Below are positions 52,590 to 63,236 of a stretch of 64,000 nucleotides of DNA, one piece after another. Both the position numbers and the translations under genes were made by a program. The stretch is from Urophycis tenuis (Eukaryota; Chordata; Actinopteri; Gadiformes; Phycidae), in NCBI GenBank assembly GCA_036785325.1, contig JAXIVH010000024.1:4592198-4656197 (forward strand), given 5' to 3'. The notes below the pieces were generated by a model. It saw only the letters and a list, made by a program, of their open reading frames with translations. It had not been told where the DNA came from and did no database searches. How positions within the stretch are numbered: position 1 is the stretch's first letter; every line of letters begins with the position of its first letter.

Positions 52590-53496
52590 TATATATAAAA
52601 AATACTAGAAAACAAACAAACAAACAAACAAACAAACAAACGCAACCAAAACGCTCGTTTCTGGATCAGGGTGTAGGCCTCCTGAATCAGCTCCTCCTTT
52701 CCCTCTCCTACTTCCATGTTTTGCTGCCTGTTAAACAAAGATCAGAACATTTGGTCATCCGGTATGTCAGTAATAGATGCTCTTCCAACACATATCTTCT
52801 TACACTGCCCGGTCCAAAAAAAGAAAAAGAAAAAAAAGTTGCACCTGATTTTAACTAAGCAAAAGGTTTTATTGGATAATTACTGTATGGGACATTTTCT
52901 TTCAGCTGGTAACAAGTTATTTATACCCAACTGATGCAAATGATGCAAGGACAATATTCTCATTCCTTAAACAACATGTCAAAATTCACATTCCATGAGT
53001 GGAGGGTTATTTATGTATGTATGTATGTTGCCAACAACGCCACCTGGGGAGTCGCGCCCCAGGAAATAGTTTGTTAGTAGGATTGACTAAGGTCACACAG
53101 GTTTGAATCACCACAAGGTCAGAGACAGCGTATGGAAAATTACAAAACACTTTATTTTTAATAACACAGCATATGAACCTTCACAATCATAAAATGTGGA
53201 AGGTTTGTCGGTTTAATTGTCAAATTTGAAATAGGCCAAATAAGGAGTAACTAAAGATAAAGGGGAAGACAGAGCTGGGGCTTACCACGGCAACCAAAAT
53301 CAAAGAAAGGGGGTGAACCAAATACACCCGTGGCACACACGCACACACACACACTCAGGGGGTGAACAAAACCCACCACCAGGGATGAGGTCGCCGCCTT
53401 GGGCCCACAGCACCTGTCAACAAAAGAAAAGCACAAAATATTTAAACCAGGCCTTACAATCAGAACAGACAATAGGAAATCCACAACACTGATATG

Positions 53497-53527
<31 letters not shown>

Positions 53528-55578
53528 TGACAACCTTCCCAATTACAAACCAAATAAACCAAATGACTAATAACTAATGACTAATAACAAATGACTAATG
53601 ACTAATGACTAATAGTGTGCCAGGGGAGGGACCCTCCAAGCTGCAGCACAGAGAGTGATCATCACTATAGGTAGGAAATTGAAAAAGATGTTATATATCA
53701 GATTCCCTCTGCATGCCTTGGAACAGGAAAAGGAGTGTAAATTTCAGAATTACTTAACCGCTTGATATTGATATACTAGTGTTTCTTTGGAGGTACTGGC
53801 ATGTTCTCTATCCAATCCTATTGGGGGAAAAAAGTTAAATAGACACCCAACACCCTCACAAACCCACAACATTCAGCTCAGCAATTTGTGTATGAGGTTC
53901 TTCCTCAGGACTAACCTCATAGTCCAGTTTACGCGTTCTCTTCAGCCTAAACACTGGGGAATAATTGCCACTAAGTAGCTCCTGGCACTCTGCCGTCCAA
54001 TGTGCGAAGACTTGGCCATGACTACAAATGAAAAATTGAACAACAATTGTACAATTGAATAAGGCCTACATAGTATGGCATTGGAATTACCTACCGAAGG
54101 TAAACAGTCAAACTGAGTGAAGTCATTTATGTGATAATTGAGAGAAAAGACCTACCAATGGTCATTGAGGCATGTCATCAACAAAGATGACTGTACATAC
54201 CTGTCAAGGGTGTCATTTTCTAGTAGCTAGGCTGCAAGGAGGGCACAGCAGCAGTGGAGGCTGGAGGCTGCAAGGAGGGCACAGCAGTGGAGGCTACCTG
54301 AGGCTGCGAGGAGGGCACAGCAGTGGAGGCTACCTGAGGCTGCGAGGAGGGCACAGCAGTGGAGGCTGGAGGCTGCGAGGAGGGCACAGCAGTGGAGGCT
54401 ACCTGAGGCTGCGAGGAGGGGGGGGCAGCAGCAATGGTGGCTGGAGGCTGCGAGGAGGGGGCAGGTGCGGACAGATGATCTTGTAAATGTTGTTTGAATT
54501 GGTCTTTCCGGATGATAGTTGTGTTACAATCAACACAATGAAAATGTGAGGACGTCCTGCAAGGTAAACTGCATTTGCAGTCCTGTAAACAAAAAAGATA
54601 GTTCAGTTGTTTAAGCATAAACGCAAAAGGACCTTTTCTATCTCTTTTTTTTATCACCAATCACATCACTTCCTGTCATGAATGATCATGGGGGGATAAA
54701 TGTTAATAAAAAACAATTAAGCCTCCTTGCAAATCGCACCCTGCCTCCATGCATATGCCACACACTCATTGTCCATCCGATTACACCCTACCTTTATGCT
54801 GCACTGCAAGCTTCATGTGATTTTCCAAGTGGAGCTGTATCTGGTGCGATTTATTGCAGGAATACAAGCAGCAGGGGCATTTATAGGATCCACCCTGTAG
54901 ATATGATCCTGGATGCGGGGGACCATCAAAATGTGTAGGATGCTGAGGAATAAAGATAAGATTAAAAGAATAAAGAGAAGACCTTCTGCTAACAAGAATC
55001 CATTAATATAGTAATAAAACAAGAACCATTTTGAATTTAAGCACAATCTGGTGTACTAACTAGATTAACAGTTTCACTTCTTCCCCTCTAATGTGTACAC
55101 TACACAAGTCTTTAGATCTGACTAATGCGTTTTCTTATCTAGATCTTTGTATTAGGCTACTCTATTACAATATGAAAAGTAAACATTTCTTTTATTATAT
55201 TTATTATTTCTTTTGAATCTTTTGAAACTAATGATGTCACAACGTCATTAGTGTCTTACGTAACAGGTAACACTGGAAAGATCGCTTCTTAAAAATTGAA
55301 AATGTTTACCACCGAATTAATTCAATGTTTGTGCTTTAAATCAACCAAAAAGTACCAATTATGAAACACAAATCATGTACACATTAATCCGGGTATACAC
55401 TACCGTTAAAAATTGGAGTCATAGGAACATCGCCATCAATCAAATAATCCGAGATTATTTATGTCAAGGCTATCTATCAGACATAAATGTAAAATGTTAA
55501 CGATTAAACATATCGGTGCATGATACTTACCGCCATCGAATAGTGGAAACTGCGATCTTCTGTGGGAGAAAATGGCAT
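52590..55578 (-). CDS. Candidate multi-exon zinc-finger gene inside the insertion (incomplete model)
   Basis: Not a gene I recognise. Exon 1 at 55531-55578 (MPFSPTEDRSFHYSMA, donor GCG|GTAAGT) joins in phase to 54792-54942 (acceptor TTCCTCAG, donor AAAG|GTAGGG), which encodes a C2H2 finger: YKCPCCLYSCNKSHQIQLHL ENH. A third piece, from an acceptor TTTGTTTACAG at about 54584, encodes CKCSLPCRTSSHFHCVDCNT followed by TIIRKDQFKQHLQDH, a second C2H2-like unit, then a Ser/Gln/Pro repeat tail and a stop at 54220. Its frame does not match exon 2's phase, so a small exon is missing from my model or there is a frameshift. Further exon-like pieces lie at 53916-54021 (HGQVFAHWTAECQELLSG) and about 52605-52727 (EELIQEAYTLIQKRAFWL), then a poly(A) signal. 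The order, splice sites and two Cys/His modules suggest a real transcribed gene of the element. Function unknown. Confidence 0.4.
54225..54465 (-). repeat. Coding-like tandem repeat, SSQPQVASTAVP units
   Basis: About six 33-39-bp units (GAGGGCACAGCAGTGGAGGC plus TACCTGAGGCTGC in plus sense), all multiples of three, forming the tail of the candidate zinc-finger protein. Confidence 0.8.
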
Positions 55579-55723
55579 TGTTTTCGTCTGTTGTTTTTAT
55601 TTGGGCTACTTTATCCCAGAAGCCACCTGTGCTTGATGTGGGCGGGGCGTGATGTCAAACCGCGCCTTCCCGCGGGCCGCAGCGAGATGCTTCTCCCCCG
55701 GCGACCCTCGTAGAGGATAACGT

Positions 55724-56543
55724 ACACACCGCCAGCGACTTGAGCTTCCAAAGATTCCGGAAGTCATTCACTTTCAATGGAAGCCGGCTTCTCTCAGCTG
55801 CAAGAAGCGGCAAATCCGTCGGCGTCGCGTTTTGGGCGTCTTGAGCGACTTGAGCGTCAAGCAGAAAGTTGAAATTGAGTTAACTTTATGGTAATGAGCT
55901 ATGACGCTGTTCAGCGGCAAACGACCAGTAACCAATTGGAATAGACGTGGAATAGGAAATATTTTCGCTCTAGAACGCTCGTTTTAAGCAGGAATGCAAT
56001 TCATTTGCTCACGATAGCACAGATTTTACCAATTGCACGATGCAAATGCATATTTCACTTAAATCAACGCCAGTTATTGTAATATATAGGCCACACACAC
56101 AAACTATAACAGGGCTGCCGATTCTGTACTACAAACAGCCAGGCGATGTGTCATGCAAAACTGTCAGCACATAGCCATCACTCGACACAAGTGAATTAGC
56201 GTTTCATTTATTTAGGTTAATTATTCTCCCCCCCCCCCCCCCCCCCCCCAACCAAATGTGACCAAAACGGTTATACAATTCCTGTCATTATATATGTCAT
56301 TATAAAAGGTTTCTAGTGTTGTATGTATTGGCCGTGCAGTGGCTGCTTGTGCTTTTTCTTTCAATCTTGTGTTTCTGGCGCCTTGTTTGCTTGGCGACTC
56401 CTTTAAAAGATAGAACATGATCGTACATAGAATACCGCTACGTCAGAGCGGCCAAAGCGTCTGAAAGCTTCCCCCTACTTTTGACAAGCGTCCTTGGCGG
56501 GGCGTCCAGAGCTTCTTGGAAGCTCAAGTCGCTGGCGGTGTGT
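55724..56543. mobile_element. 820-bp MITE with 28-bp perfect inverted ends
   Basis: Left end ACACACCGCCAGCGACTTGA GCTTCCAA; the same sequence, inverted, ends at 56543. ACGT flanks both sides (55720-55723 and 56544-56547), a probable 4-bp target duplication, although ACGT is itself palindromic. No coding. It interrupts the tail of repeat Y between GGATAACGT and ACAAGCGG. Contains a C run (56227-56250). Superfamily unknown. Confidence 0.85.
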
Positions 56544-56734
56544 ACGTACAAGCGGTTTCGATAATGAATGGATGGATGGTGTGAAGAAGAATAATATGAC
56601 GAAAAGCGATATCTCGATTGTCAAGTCAAGTTTTATTTATATAGCCCATTTCATACACGGAACGGTAACACAACGTGCTTAAAAATCACATGAATTAAAA
56701 AAGTTACAATGTCATAAAGAGATCACATAGATTT

Positions 56735-56833
56735 TTTTTTTTTTTTCAAAACTTTTTTTATTGAAGTTTTCATGGACATAAGCATACAAGATGTCATATA
56801 GAAAATAAATTTACATTTATGCATAGTATACAG
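56735..56833 (-). mobile_element. Short poly(A)-tailed retroposon in the LINE 3' end
   Basis: A T run (poly(A) on the minus strand) and about 85 bp of unique sequence with AATAAA are flanked by GATCACATAGATTT at 56721-56734 and 56834-56847, a 14-bp target duplication typical of target-primed reverse transcription. Confidence 0.8.
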
Positions 56834-57424
56834 GATCACATAGATTTAAATGGTTAAAATAATTAAAAAGAGGATAGGCCTACACAAGAGGTTGGTACAT
56901 TGTCCAACATAATAAACCACCCAGCGGGAAGTCAAGTCACAGATAAATGTAAATATTTCACATATAAAAGCAAATGTTCACGTGTCCACAATATACTTCA
57001 TTAAATCTGAAATTATATTATGGCCAAGTCGTATACCTCATATCCAATTAAACAGCTAAATCAACTAATTTAAATCAACTAATAATACATTTAATTTAGA
57101 GGGGCCTTTCAGGTCACCCAAGGTCGCCTTACAAAGTATAAAATCATAAACATCATTTAAAAGTGAACAAGACAACATGGTAAAAACAAGACAACATGGT
57201 AAAAACAAGACAATGTGATAAAAGCAAGTGAAGAAGTGTCCAGTTACAGTCTGTATGCCAGTTTGAACAGGTGTGTTTTGAGTTGTGACTTGAAGATTGT
57301 TATGGTGTCAGACTGTCTTATGTGTGAGGGGAGGGAGTTCCAGAGCCTGGGTGCTGAGCAACTGAAGGATCGGGCACCCATGGTACTGAGGCGCGATGTG
57401 GGGATGATTAATAGTCCAGCAGAG

Positions 57425-59216
57425 CAGGGGCGAATCTAGGTTCCCAGTTTTGGGGGGGCTAAGCCCCAAGTTCAAATCTTTTTTTTTTCCTGTGACCCAA
57501 AAAATCTAGGGGTGGCCTGGGTGCATGCTCCCCCATAAGAAATCTTTGAATATATCCCTGTAAATGGTGTCATGTAGTGGGTTGTAGGAAGAGAAATTAA
57601 CTAATTTAGATTTATATAATTAAATCTATATTTATATAACTGTCTGACGCAGTGTTTCCCACAGGATTTTTGTAGACTATGGTGGGGGGCTCGTGATCCT
57701 TTAGGGGGGTCCGGGGGCATGCCCCCCCGGGAGAAAAAAATCAGTAGATTTCATTTAAATGCATCAATCTGGTGAATTTTGAGAACCAATTTATGACATA
57801 TCAATCACTGACAAATTACTTACAAACTGCTGGTACTGATGAATGAATGTTGATGATACAATGTGTCATACTAAATGGGGTTGAGGAGTTTTCAGAAAGC
57901 ATTTATACAAAAATGACTAAAACACAGCGCTGAGCCTTTATACTACTAGTGAACTGTCAAGCACACAGCTGGGGGGGGGGGGGGGGGGGGGGTCGCGACT
58001 CGCGAGGACGCCTTGCCATGGCGATGGGGGGGGGGGGGAACCGAACGTTGGGGAGCCAATCCAGCCGCGAGGATTTCCCCTTATATTAAACGCTGCAGCC
58101 CACCTGTGTAGGCATATTATTGAGCTGCTAGTGAAGTTTATTTGCCTTGGTCAAATGAGTCCGCGCTTTTTTTATTTAGACGCCGGAGCGGCCGCTCTGT
58201 TCCGCTCCAGTTTCGCTCCGATACACCACGAGTCTGAGGCATGCCCAAATCCAAACGTGTGTCTTCTTGTTGCATTTGTCTATCTATTAAAATAAATGTT
58301 CTATGACTGAAATATATTGCCGTTGCTCTTAGTTCTTTAGGATGTACGTTTTCTGTTTAAGGTGGCAATTCGTAGTAGATTATTTCTCCCTCATTTAAAT
58401 TGGAGCGAGCGTGGAGCGATTTCAGTGGAGCGGGGAGCGAAAATGAGCGGAGCGGCCGGACGCGATTTAGAGCGAGGAGCGGCCGAGAGAACAGCCGTCT
58501 GAGAGAGGAGCGGAATATTCGCACCGCTCAGCTTTGCTCACTAGCTCTGGTCCGGGAGGATATGGAAGCTATGGCGGCCGAAATTAGACTATGGCGGTGC
58601 GGCATAGTCTCGTCAATTTGTGGGAAACACTGGTCTGACGTACAGCCAATCACAACCGTCCGACGTATGTGACAATATGATTGGCTGTACGCTTGAATGG
58701 GAGTACAGTCCATCATATTTTGTGATGTTATCAGTAAACGACGGACCCCGAGCCGATTTGGAAGCCGAGCCGATCTGGTACCTACACCGGCATGATAACA
58801 GAGAGCCACGACATCTATAATTAACTCGTGATGATTTAACCATTTCGTTTATTTTACTATTTTAAAAGATAATCCGTTATACCTTTATATCCAGCTGATT
58901 GTGGCAGCGCAGCTTTTACCAGCTTGGGTCATACATTCACTCCCAGTCTGTTATCGCCGTGTCTGCAGACTCGCGAGACTCACTGCCAAACAGAGCGTGG
59001 GCTTGGAACAGGCGGAATTCCTGCGCTACTCGAGACTATTTTATTTCTAATTCTAAAAATTAAACTGGATCTGTTCACTAAATCAGTTGTTATGTGTGAA
59101 TTTGACGATCTCAAAAAAAAAAAAAAAAAAAAAAAAAATCTGTATATTTTTGGGGGGGCTAATGAAAGTTTTGGGGGGGCTCCAGCCCCCCCAAAATAGG
59201 GCTAGATACGCCACTG
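57425..59216. mobile_element. Outer hAT-type element (about 1.8 kb)
   Basis: Starts CAGGGGCGAATCTAG; ends as the inverse of CAGTGGCGTATCTAG. The 8-bp duplication CAGCAGAG lies at 57417-57424 and 59217-59224. Both hallmarks fit hAT. Non-autonomous: no transposase was seen. It contains the inner hAT, GGGGGGGCT motifs near both ends and a 26-bp A run (59113-59137). Confidence 0.88.
57650..58632. mobile_element. Inner hAT-type element (983 bp) nested in the outer one
   Basis: Ends CAGTGTTTCCCACA in perfect inversion; 8-bp duplication GTCTGACG at 57642-57649 and 58633-58640. Long G runs at about 57970-57992 and 58026-58038. Non-autonomous. Confidence 0.92.
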
Positions 59217-59950
59217 CAGCAGAGGATGAGCGGAGGGAGCGGGAGGGAGTGTATTCGTGAAGGAGGTCGCAGAGGTAAGTGGGGGCTAGGTTGTGGAGAG
59301 CTTTGTAGGTGAGAAGGAGGTTCTTGTAGTGGATCCGGTATTGTACCGGGAGCCAGTGAAGTTGAATGAGGACAGGGGTGATGTGGTCAGCTGATTTAGT
59401 GCGGGTGATGATCCGGGCGGCCGAGTTCTGAATGATTTGCAGTCTGTTGATGAGTTTGGTAGGGAGTCCAGTGAGGAGGGCATTGCAGTAATCGATGCGT
59501 GATGTGACAAATGAGTGGACCAGGATTTCGGTGCTGGATTGGGTCAGTGATGGACGGAGTCTGGAGATGTTGCGGAGGTGGAAGAATGCAGTCCGGGTGA
59601 TGTTTTGAATATGGGGTGCAAATGAGAGGGTGTTGTCCAGAATGACGCCGAGGCTCTTGACTTGGGAGGAGAAGGGTACAGGGAATCCGTCGACGATGAT
59701 GGGTGGAGCTGGGGTGTGTTGTGATTTTGTGAGGGTGGATTTGGAGCCGATGAGTAGGGCCTCGGTTTTATTGATGTTGAGTTTGAGGAAATTCCTGCTC
59801 AATTCCTGCTCAAATTCCTGCTCAAATCAATAATATAACTTTATTGTGTGAAGACTACACAGAGCTAGCGATGTGATGTCGTCATTATCGTTAGCCATGT
59901 GGTAACCCATTTATCTAACTTGAAAATGTTGACTAAAAACAATGTTTTTG

Positions 59951-60028
59951 TCCCAGACTTGTCAAAATACTGACTTCCTGAGCGATGTTGGTGCCCGTTG
60001 GAGGGAGAACACCGTCTGTGAGCTGGTG
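59951..60028 (+). other. Possible leader exon of the unknown gene
   Basis: An acceptor-like ttttgtcccag before it and donor GAGCTG|GTGAGA after it. One frame is open throughout (DFLSDVGARWRENTVCEL), but no start codon or further upstream exon is visible. Confidence 0.25.
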
Positions 60029-60148
60029 AGAAAATAAAGATAAATGAAAACAAATGGACTCTTCAGTTCTTACTACAGTCCTCGGTGTCTTATTAACGTC
60101 ATGTCATTTAGTATTCTGTGTTTCAATTGAAGGTTGGCTACAGCAGGG

Positions 60149-61185
60149 ATGACTGGTGACACTAACCACTTGGTAAGTCAGGGGAGGCAACAGAAAGCTA
60201 GGACAGTAAAGTACAATCTACACACGTATTAGTCAACTTAACTCATGTGTTTTCACCTTAATGTGTAACTACTACATCCCCAGGCACTTTCCTTACCATA
60301 TTTTATATTATTTTGTGTTGAACGTTTTATTTTTTAACTTGTTCAGAAGTGGTGTGTGTACACCAACGTCATGCAGCGAATACTGGAGTTCCAGACATCT
60401 AGTGAGGCTGCACTGGACCTCGATCAGGTCCCTGACTCCACAGACTCTGTGGACCCCTCCTTTCTGTGAGTGACCCTGAAACCTAAGGCCTACCTGATCT
60501 CAAAGTCTTTATTTAGGAAGCTGCTATATTATTCCATTCATTTTACTTGAGCCATTTCTAGACAAGGTAAAAAACCCCTGCATTTGTAATACATTTTTTC
60601 TAATGTAATTAGTACACACATATACATAATTTGGGTGGGTGGCATTAGCTCAGTGGGTAGAGCAGGTCGTCCACTAACCGGAGGGTTGGCAGTTCGATCC
60701 CTACCTCCAGCTGTCCACATGTCGAACCCTGCAAATGTATGACAAATGTGCTGATTGTAAGTTGCTTTGGACAAAAGCGTCTGCTAAATGCCCTAAATAA
60801 TTTGTCACATCTTTTGTGTCATTTCAGTTGTGATGAGGTCTACACTGAGGTGAGGCGAGGTCTGAGGATGGTGTCTCCCTCAGTGACCTTTGGACCCGCA
60901 GCCACCTTGCACAGTCCGGCTGAAGTGCTGGCAGGCCTGGTACCCAGGCTGCTGCTGAGCCTGCTGGCCCAGCAAGGAATAGCCCTCCCAGAGGAACAGC
61001 AAGGATGGGTGGCCTTCACTGAGGTGGTCCTCAGCATTGTACAAAGAGTCCTGGACAACCTGGCCTCTGCCCTGGACACCCTGGACCTCAAAGTCCACTA
61101 CTCCCCTGCTACAGGGATCCGTATGGTCGTCTCCATCCAGAAGCTGATGGGGAAGCTCCAGCTATACAGAAGTAAACCTTTGTAA
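60149..61185 (+). CDS. Unrecognised three-exon gene, 166 codons
   Basis: Exons 60149-60172 (ATG; donor TTG|GTAAGT), 60347-60465 (acceptor aacttgttcag, donor TTTCT|GTGAGT) and 60828-61185 (acceptor gtgtcatttcag; stop TAA). Phases fit: MTGDTNHL, then KWCVYTNVMQRILEFQTSSE, then LCDEVYTEVRRGLRMVSPSV with amphipathic leucine-rich helices (AEVLAGLVPRLLLSLLAQQG; FTEVVLSIVQRVLDNLASAL) and MVVSIQKLMGKLQ. No signal peptide, no known motif; I do not recognise the family. The last about 20 nt run into interspersed repeat X, which supplies the stop, and a possible donor GAA|GTAAAC (61172) could instead continue the gene. A SINE occupies intron 2. It could be a small helical protein gene or a truncated copy of a larger one. 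Confidence 0.5.
60634..60796 (+). mobile_element. tRNA-derived SINE with L2-like tail
   Basis: A box (TTAGCTCAGTGGGTAGAGC) and B box (GTTGGCAGTTCGATCCCT) of a tRNA-like pol III promoter, then a body ending GTAAGTTGCTTTGGACAAAA GCGTCTGCTAAATGCCCTA, the same tail as the L2-type LINEs here. The target duplication ATAATTTG is perfect at 60626-60633 and 60797-60804, so it inserted fairly recently. Confidence 0.92.
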
Positions 61186-61290
61186 TACAGTTTGAATGAA
61201 ATCTCGAGGTTCAGTCGTTTAGCTTCCATTATTTGCACACATTTGGTGTGAAGAATAATAATATGACTATTTAGATAAGTGCTATTTAGA
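61161..61290 (+). repeat. Interspersed repeat X, uninterrupted copy
   Basis: Matches 51586-51671 plus 56580-56620. It serves as the empty-site reference for the nested stack. Confidence 0.75.
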
Positions 61291-61329
61291 TTGTGCATTC
61301 CTATGCACAACTAGAAAATGTAATTCCAT

Positions 61330-61900
61330 GCGAGGAGTTACTTGTGCATAGGAATGCCCGTAATCATTGAGATAAATTTAGTTGAGGTGGGGATTGAACT
61401 GCCAATCCTCCGCTTGTGGAACCCACGCATCAGGTGATTGTTGCCTGTTGCATCTCTTTAATAGCGATGTCCTCGTCTGACTCCACCACTGCATGACTGT
61501 TAAGATGAGGCAAGTTCAGTTCAGAGAAATTACCTAATTACATCCACGTTGTGATTACCATTTGACTTTGAATTTTTTTAATAGAAATCCATAAAGGAGT
61601 TAGTTGCAATCTGCAACCCCACGAGGGATTGGACTGTCTCAATCCTCTAATAGTGCAGTAACAGCCATCATGCAATTGCTACACATAGTTGATCTCACCC
61701 AGTCTGTGAAAACATTTACAGTGAGCTCACAGTCACACACATGACATGCTCTGTCTCTGTATTGTTCTGCCTGGAGTTGAAATAATACCATCAAATAGGC
61801 CTATGTATTGAATGTAAACCGTGGCTGAACCCCGGTATGCTGCTGTTCTTCATTGTATGTTCACGTATTGGTGTAACAAACCAGTAACAAATACTGGTCT
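61330..61900. other. Intergenic, nothing recognised
   Basis: AT-rich; no coding or repeat signal that I can support. Confidence 0.4.
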
Positions 61901-61904
61901 GTTT

Positions 61905-62482
61905 TTTCCGGTCTCGACTTGGTCTCGGTCTTGGTCTTGATTTCGGTCTCGGTCTTGATCTCTATCTTGTCTTGGTCTTGATACCCTCTGGTCTTGGTAG
62001 TGTCTTGGTCTCGATACTGGTCTTGGCAGTGTCTTGGTCTCGATACTGGTCTTGGTAGTGTCTTGGTCTCGATACCCTCTGGTCTTGGTAGTGTCTTGGT
62101 CTCGATACCCTCTGGTCTTGGTAGTGTCTTGGTCTCGATACCCTCTGGTCTTGGTAGTGTCTTGGTCTTGATACCCTTTGGTCTTGGTAGTGTCTTGGTC
62201 TCGATATCCTCTGGTCTTGGTAGTGTCTTGGTCTCAATACCCTCTGGTCTTGGTAGTGTCTTGGTCTCGATACCCTCTGGTCTTGGTAGTATCTTGGTCT
62301 TGATACCCTCTGGTCTTGGTCTTGTCTTGGTCTCGATATCCTCTGGCCTTGGTAGTGTCTTGGTCTCGATACCCTCTGGTCTTGGTAGTGTCTTGATCTC
62401 GATAACCTCTGGTCTTGGTCTTGTCTTGGTCTCGATACTGGTCTTGGTAGTGTCTTGGTCTCGGTTTAGGCGGTCTTGACTA
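61905..62482 (+). repeat. 33-bp minisatellite GTGTCTTGGTCTCGATACCC TCTGGTCTTGGTA
   Basis: About 16 units, with shorter GTCTCGATACTG variants at both ends. The 33-bp unit keeps frames open on both strands (Gly-Leu-Gly-Ser-Val-Leu-Val; Arg-Pro-Arg-His-Tyr-Gln), which are artefacts. Confidence 0.93.
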
Positions 62483-62484
62483 CA

Positions 62485-63150
62485 ACTCTACCATAAACAT
62501 CTTTCTGATTCTGATATACAAGTACAAAAAAAAACAAAAGCAAACAAAAGCAATGTTTTCATTAAGTAAGTTCATTTAAGAAAGTTAGTTATTATTGTAT
62601 AAATACATTGTGTTTGTATCGATTATGCGTAATGTGTAGTTTTCGGTGGTACTGCGTTCAATCCTGCGAGAAAGTTTGTATCGGTGTTGTGCGATTCAAG
62701 TCCTATGCTAACCCTAATGACCCTAAATTAATAAACAATAACCATAACATTGGTTAGGTGTTAATTTTAACACTAATGGGTTAGAAAGTATTGTAATCAG
62801 ACATTAATTTCGTTATACATGTTTTGTAATAGAAACATTACAGATAAAACCTGAGCCAAAGTTGATGATTTTGATTTCATTACTAGTAGGTAGGGCTGCA
62901 ACCTTTGCTTAGTGAAAAACTGGGATACTCGGACACATGACTGGATGTAGAACCATAACCAGGAAGTAAACAATAGCAGTAAAAGGTAATCAAATTCGTT
63001 TTTATTTGAAACTTTGAAATTCTATATTAGAAGCACATTTTCATAAAAAAGGGACAATTTGTGTCCCGGTAAGGAATATACATTTTCCAGGACAGTCACT
63101 GGGAGGCAGCCCCACTGGTAGGTTGTTTCCAGTATTACTCAGCCCAGTAG
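62485..63150. other. Flank and presumed hdhd5 3' end
   Basis: AT-rich. TTTATT at about 63170-63178 and 62999-63004 are candidate hdhd5 poly(A) signals (minus). No gene otherwise. Confidence 0.4.
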
Positions 63151-63236
63151 TACTGCATTAAGGCAGTTTTTATTTATTATGTGTCTTCATTCATATTCGA
63201 TGGATAGAGGGTCATCTGTTTCCTGAGAGGATAAGG

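Larger units (their letters stand above)
52007..55694. mobile_element. 3.7-kb insertion with 74-bp terminal inverted repeats and a cargo gene
   Basis: It sits inside repeat Y between two copies of CCCCCGG (52000-52006 and 55695-55701). Arms: 52018-52091 (CTCGCTGCAGCCTGCGGGAA GGCGCGG...) and, inverted, 55613-55686, identical at 70 of 74 positions by my count. The arms start about 8-11 bp inside the duplicated sites. The interior has spliced-looking coding pieces on the minus strand (next entry), AATAAA at about 52580-52586 (minus sense), a (CAAA)n run and a CA repeat. No transposase was recognised. A 7-8-bp duplication would fit hAT, P or Zisupton-like transposons; unresolved. Confidence 0.65.
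51679..56579 (+). mobile_element. Common fish interspersed repeat Y, split by two later insertions
   Basis: Begins GGCAAGCACTGTCGCCTCAC; continues GTGGAGTTTGCATGTTCTCC, CTCCGGCTTCCTCCCACAG and CAGCTGGGATTGGCTCCAGC to 51999. It resumes at 55695 (CCCCCGGCGACCCTCGTAGA GGATAA) and finishes at 56548-56579 (CAAGCGGTTTCGATAATGAA TGGATGGATGG). I recognise this order as one widespread teleost repeat. It is flanked by TGTGAAG(A) at 51672-51679 and 56580-56587, its target duplication. The body is interrupted by the elements at 52007-55694 and 55724-56543. Confidence 0.75.
56620..59830 (-). mobile_element. L2-type LINE ORF2 3' part, interrupted by a hAT element
   Basis: The minus-strand frame from 59802 encodes the RT palm/thumb and C-terminal region: LNINKTEALLIGS, LGVILDNTLSFAPHI, SRIDYCNALLTGLP, IQNSAARIITRTK, LHWLPVQYRIHYKNLLLTYK. 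It stops being LINE at 59217, where a hAT element begins, and resumes at 57424 with SAPRLWNSLPSHIRQSD, then FKSQLKTHLFKLAYRL and a stop. The 3' UTR (TTTATTTATATAGCCCATTT in plus sense) follows. With the hAT removed the frame is continuous. 5'-truncated. Confidence 0.85.

Noticed and set aside
58400..58672. Short Arg/Ser-rich frame in the inner hAT
   Set aside because: Falls in GC-rich non-coding hAT sequence; no transposase motif.
60638..60712. Functional tRNA gene
   Set aside because: A and B boxes are present, but the body continues into a SINE tail with target duplications and no proper acceptor stem was found.
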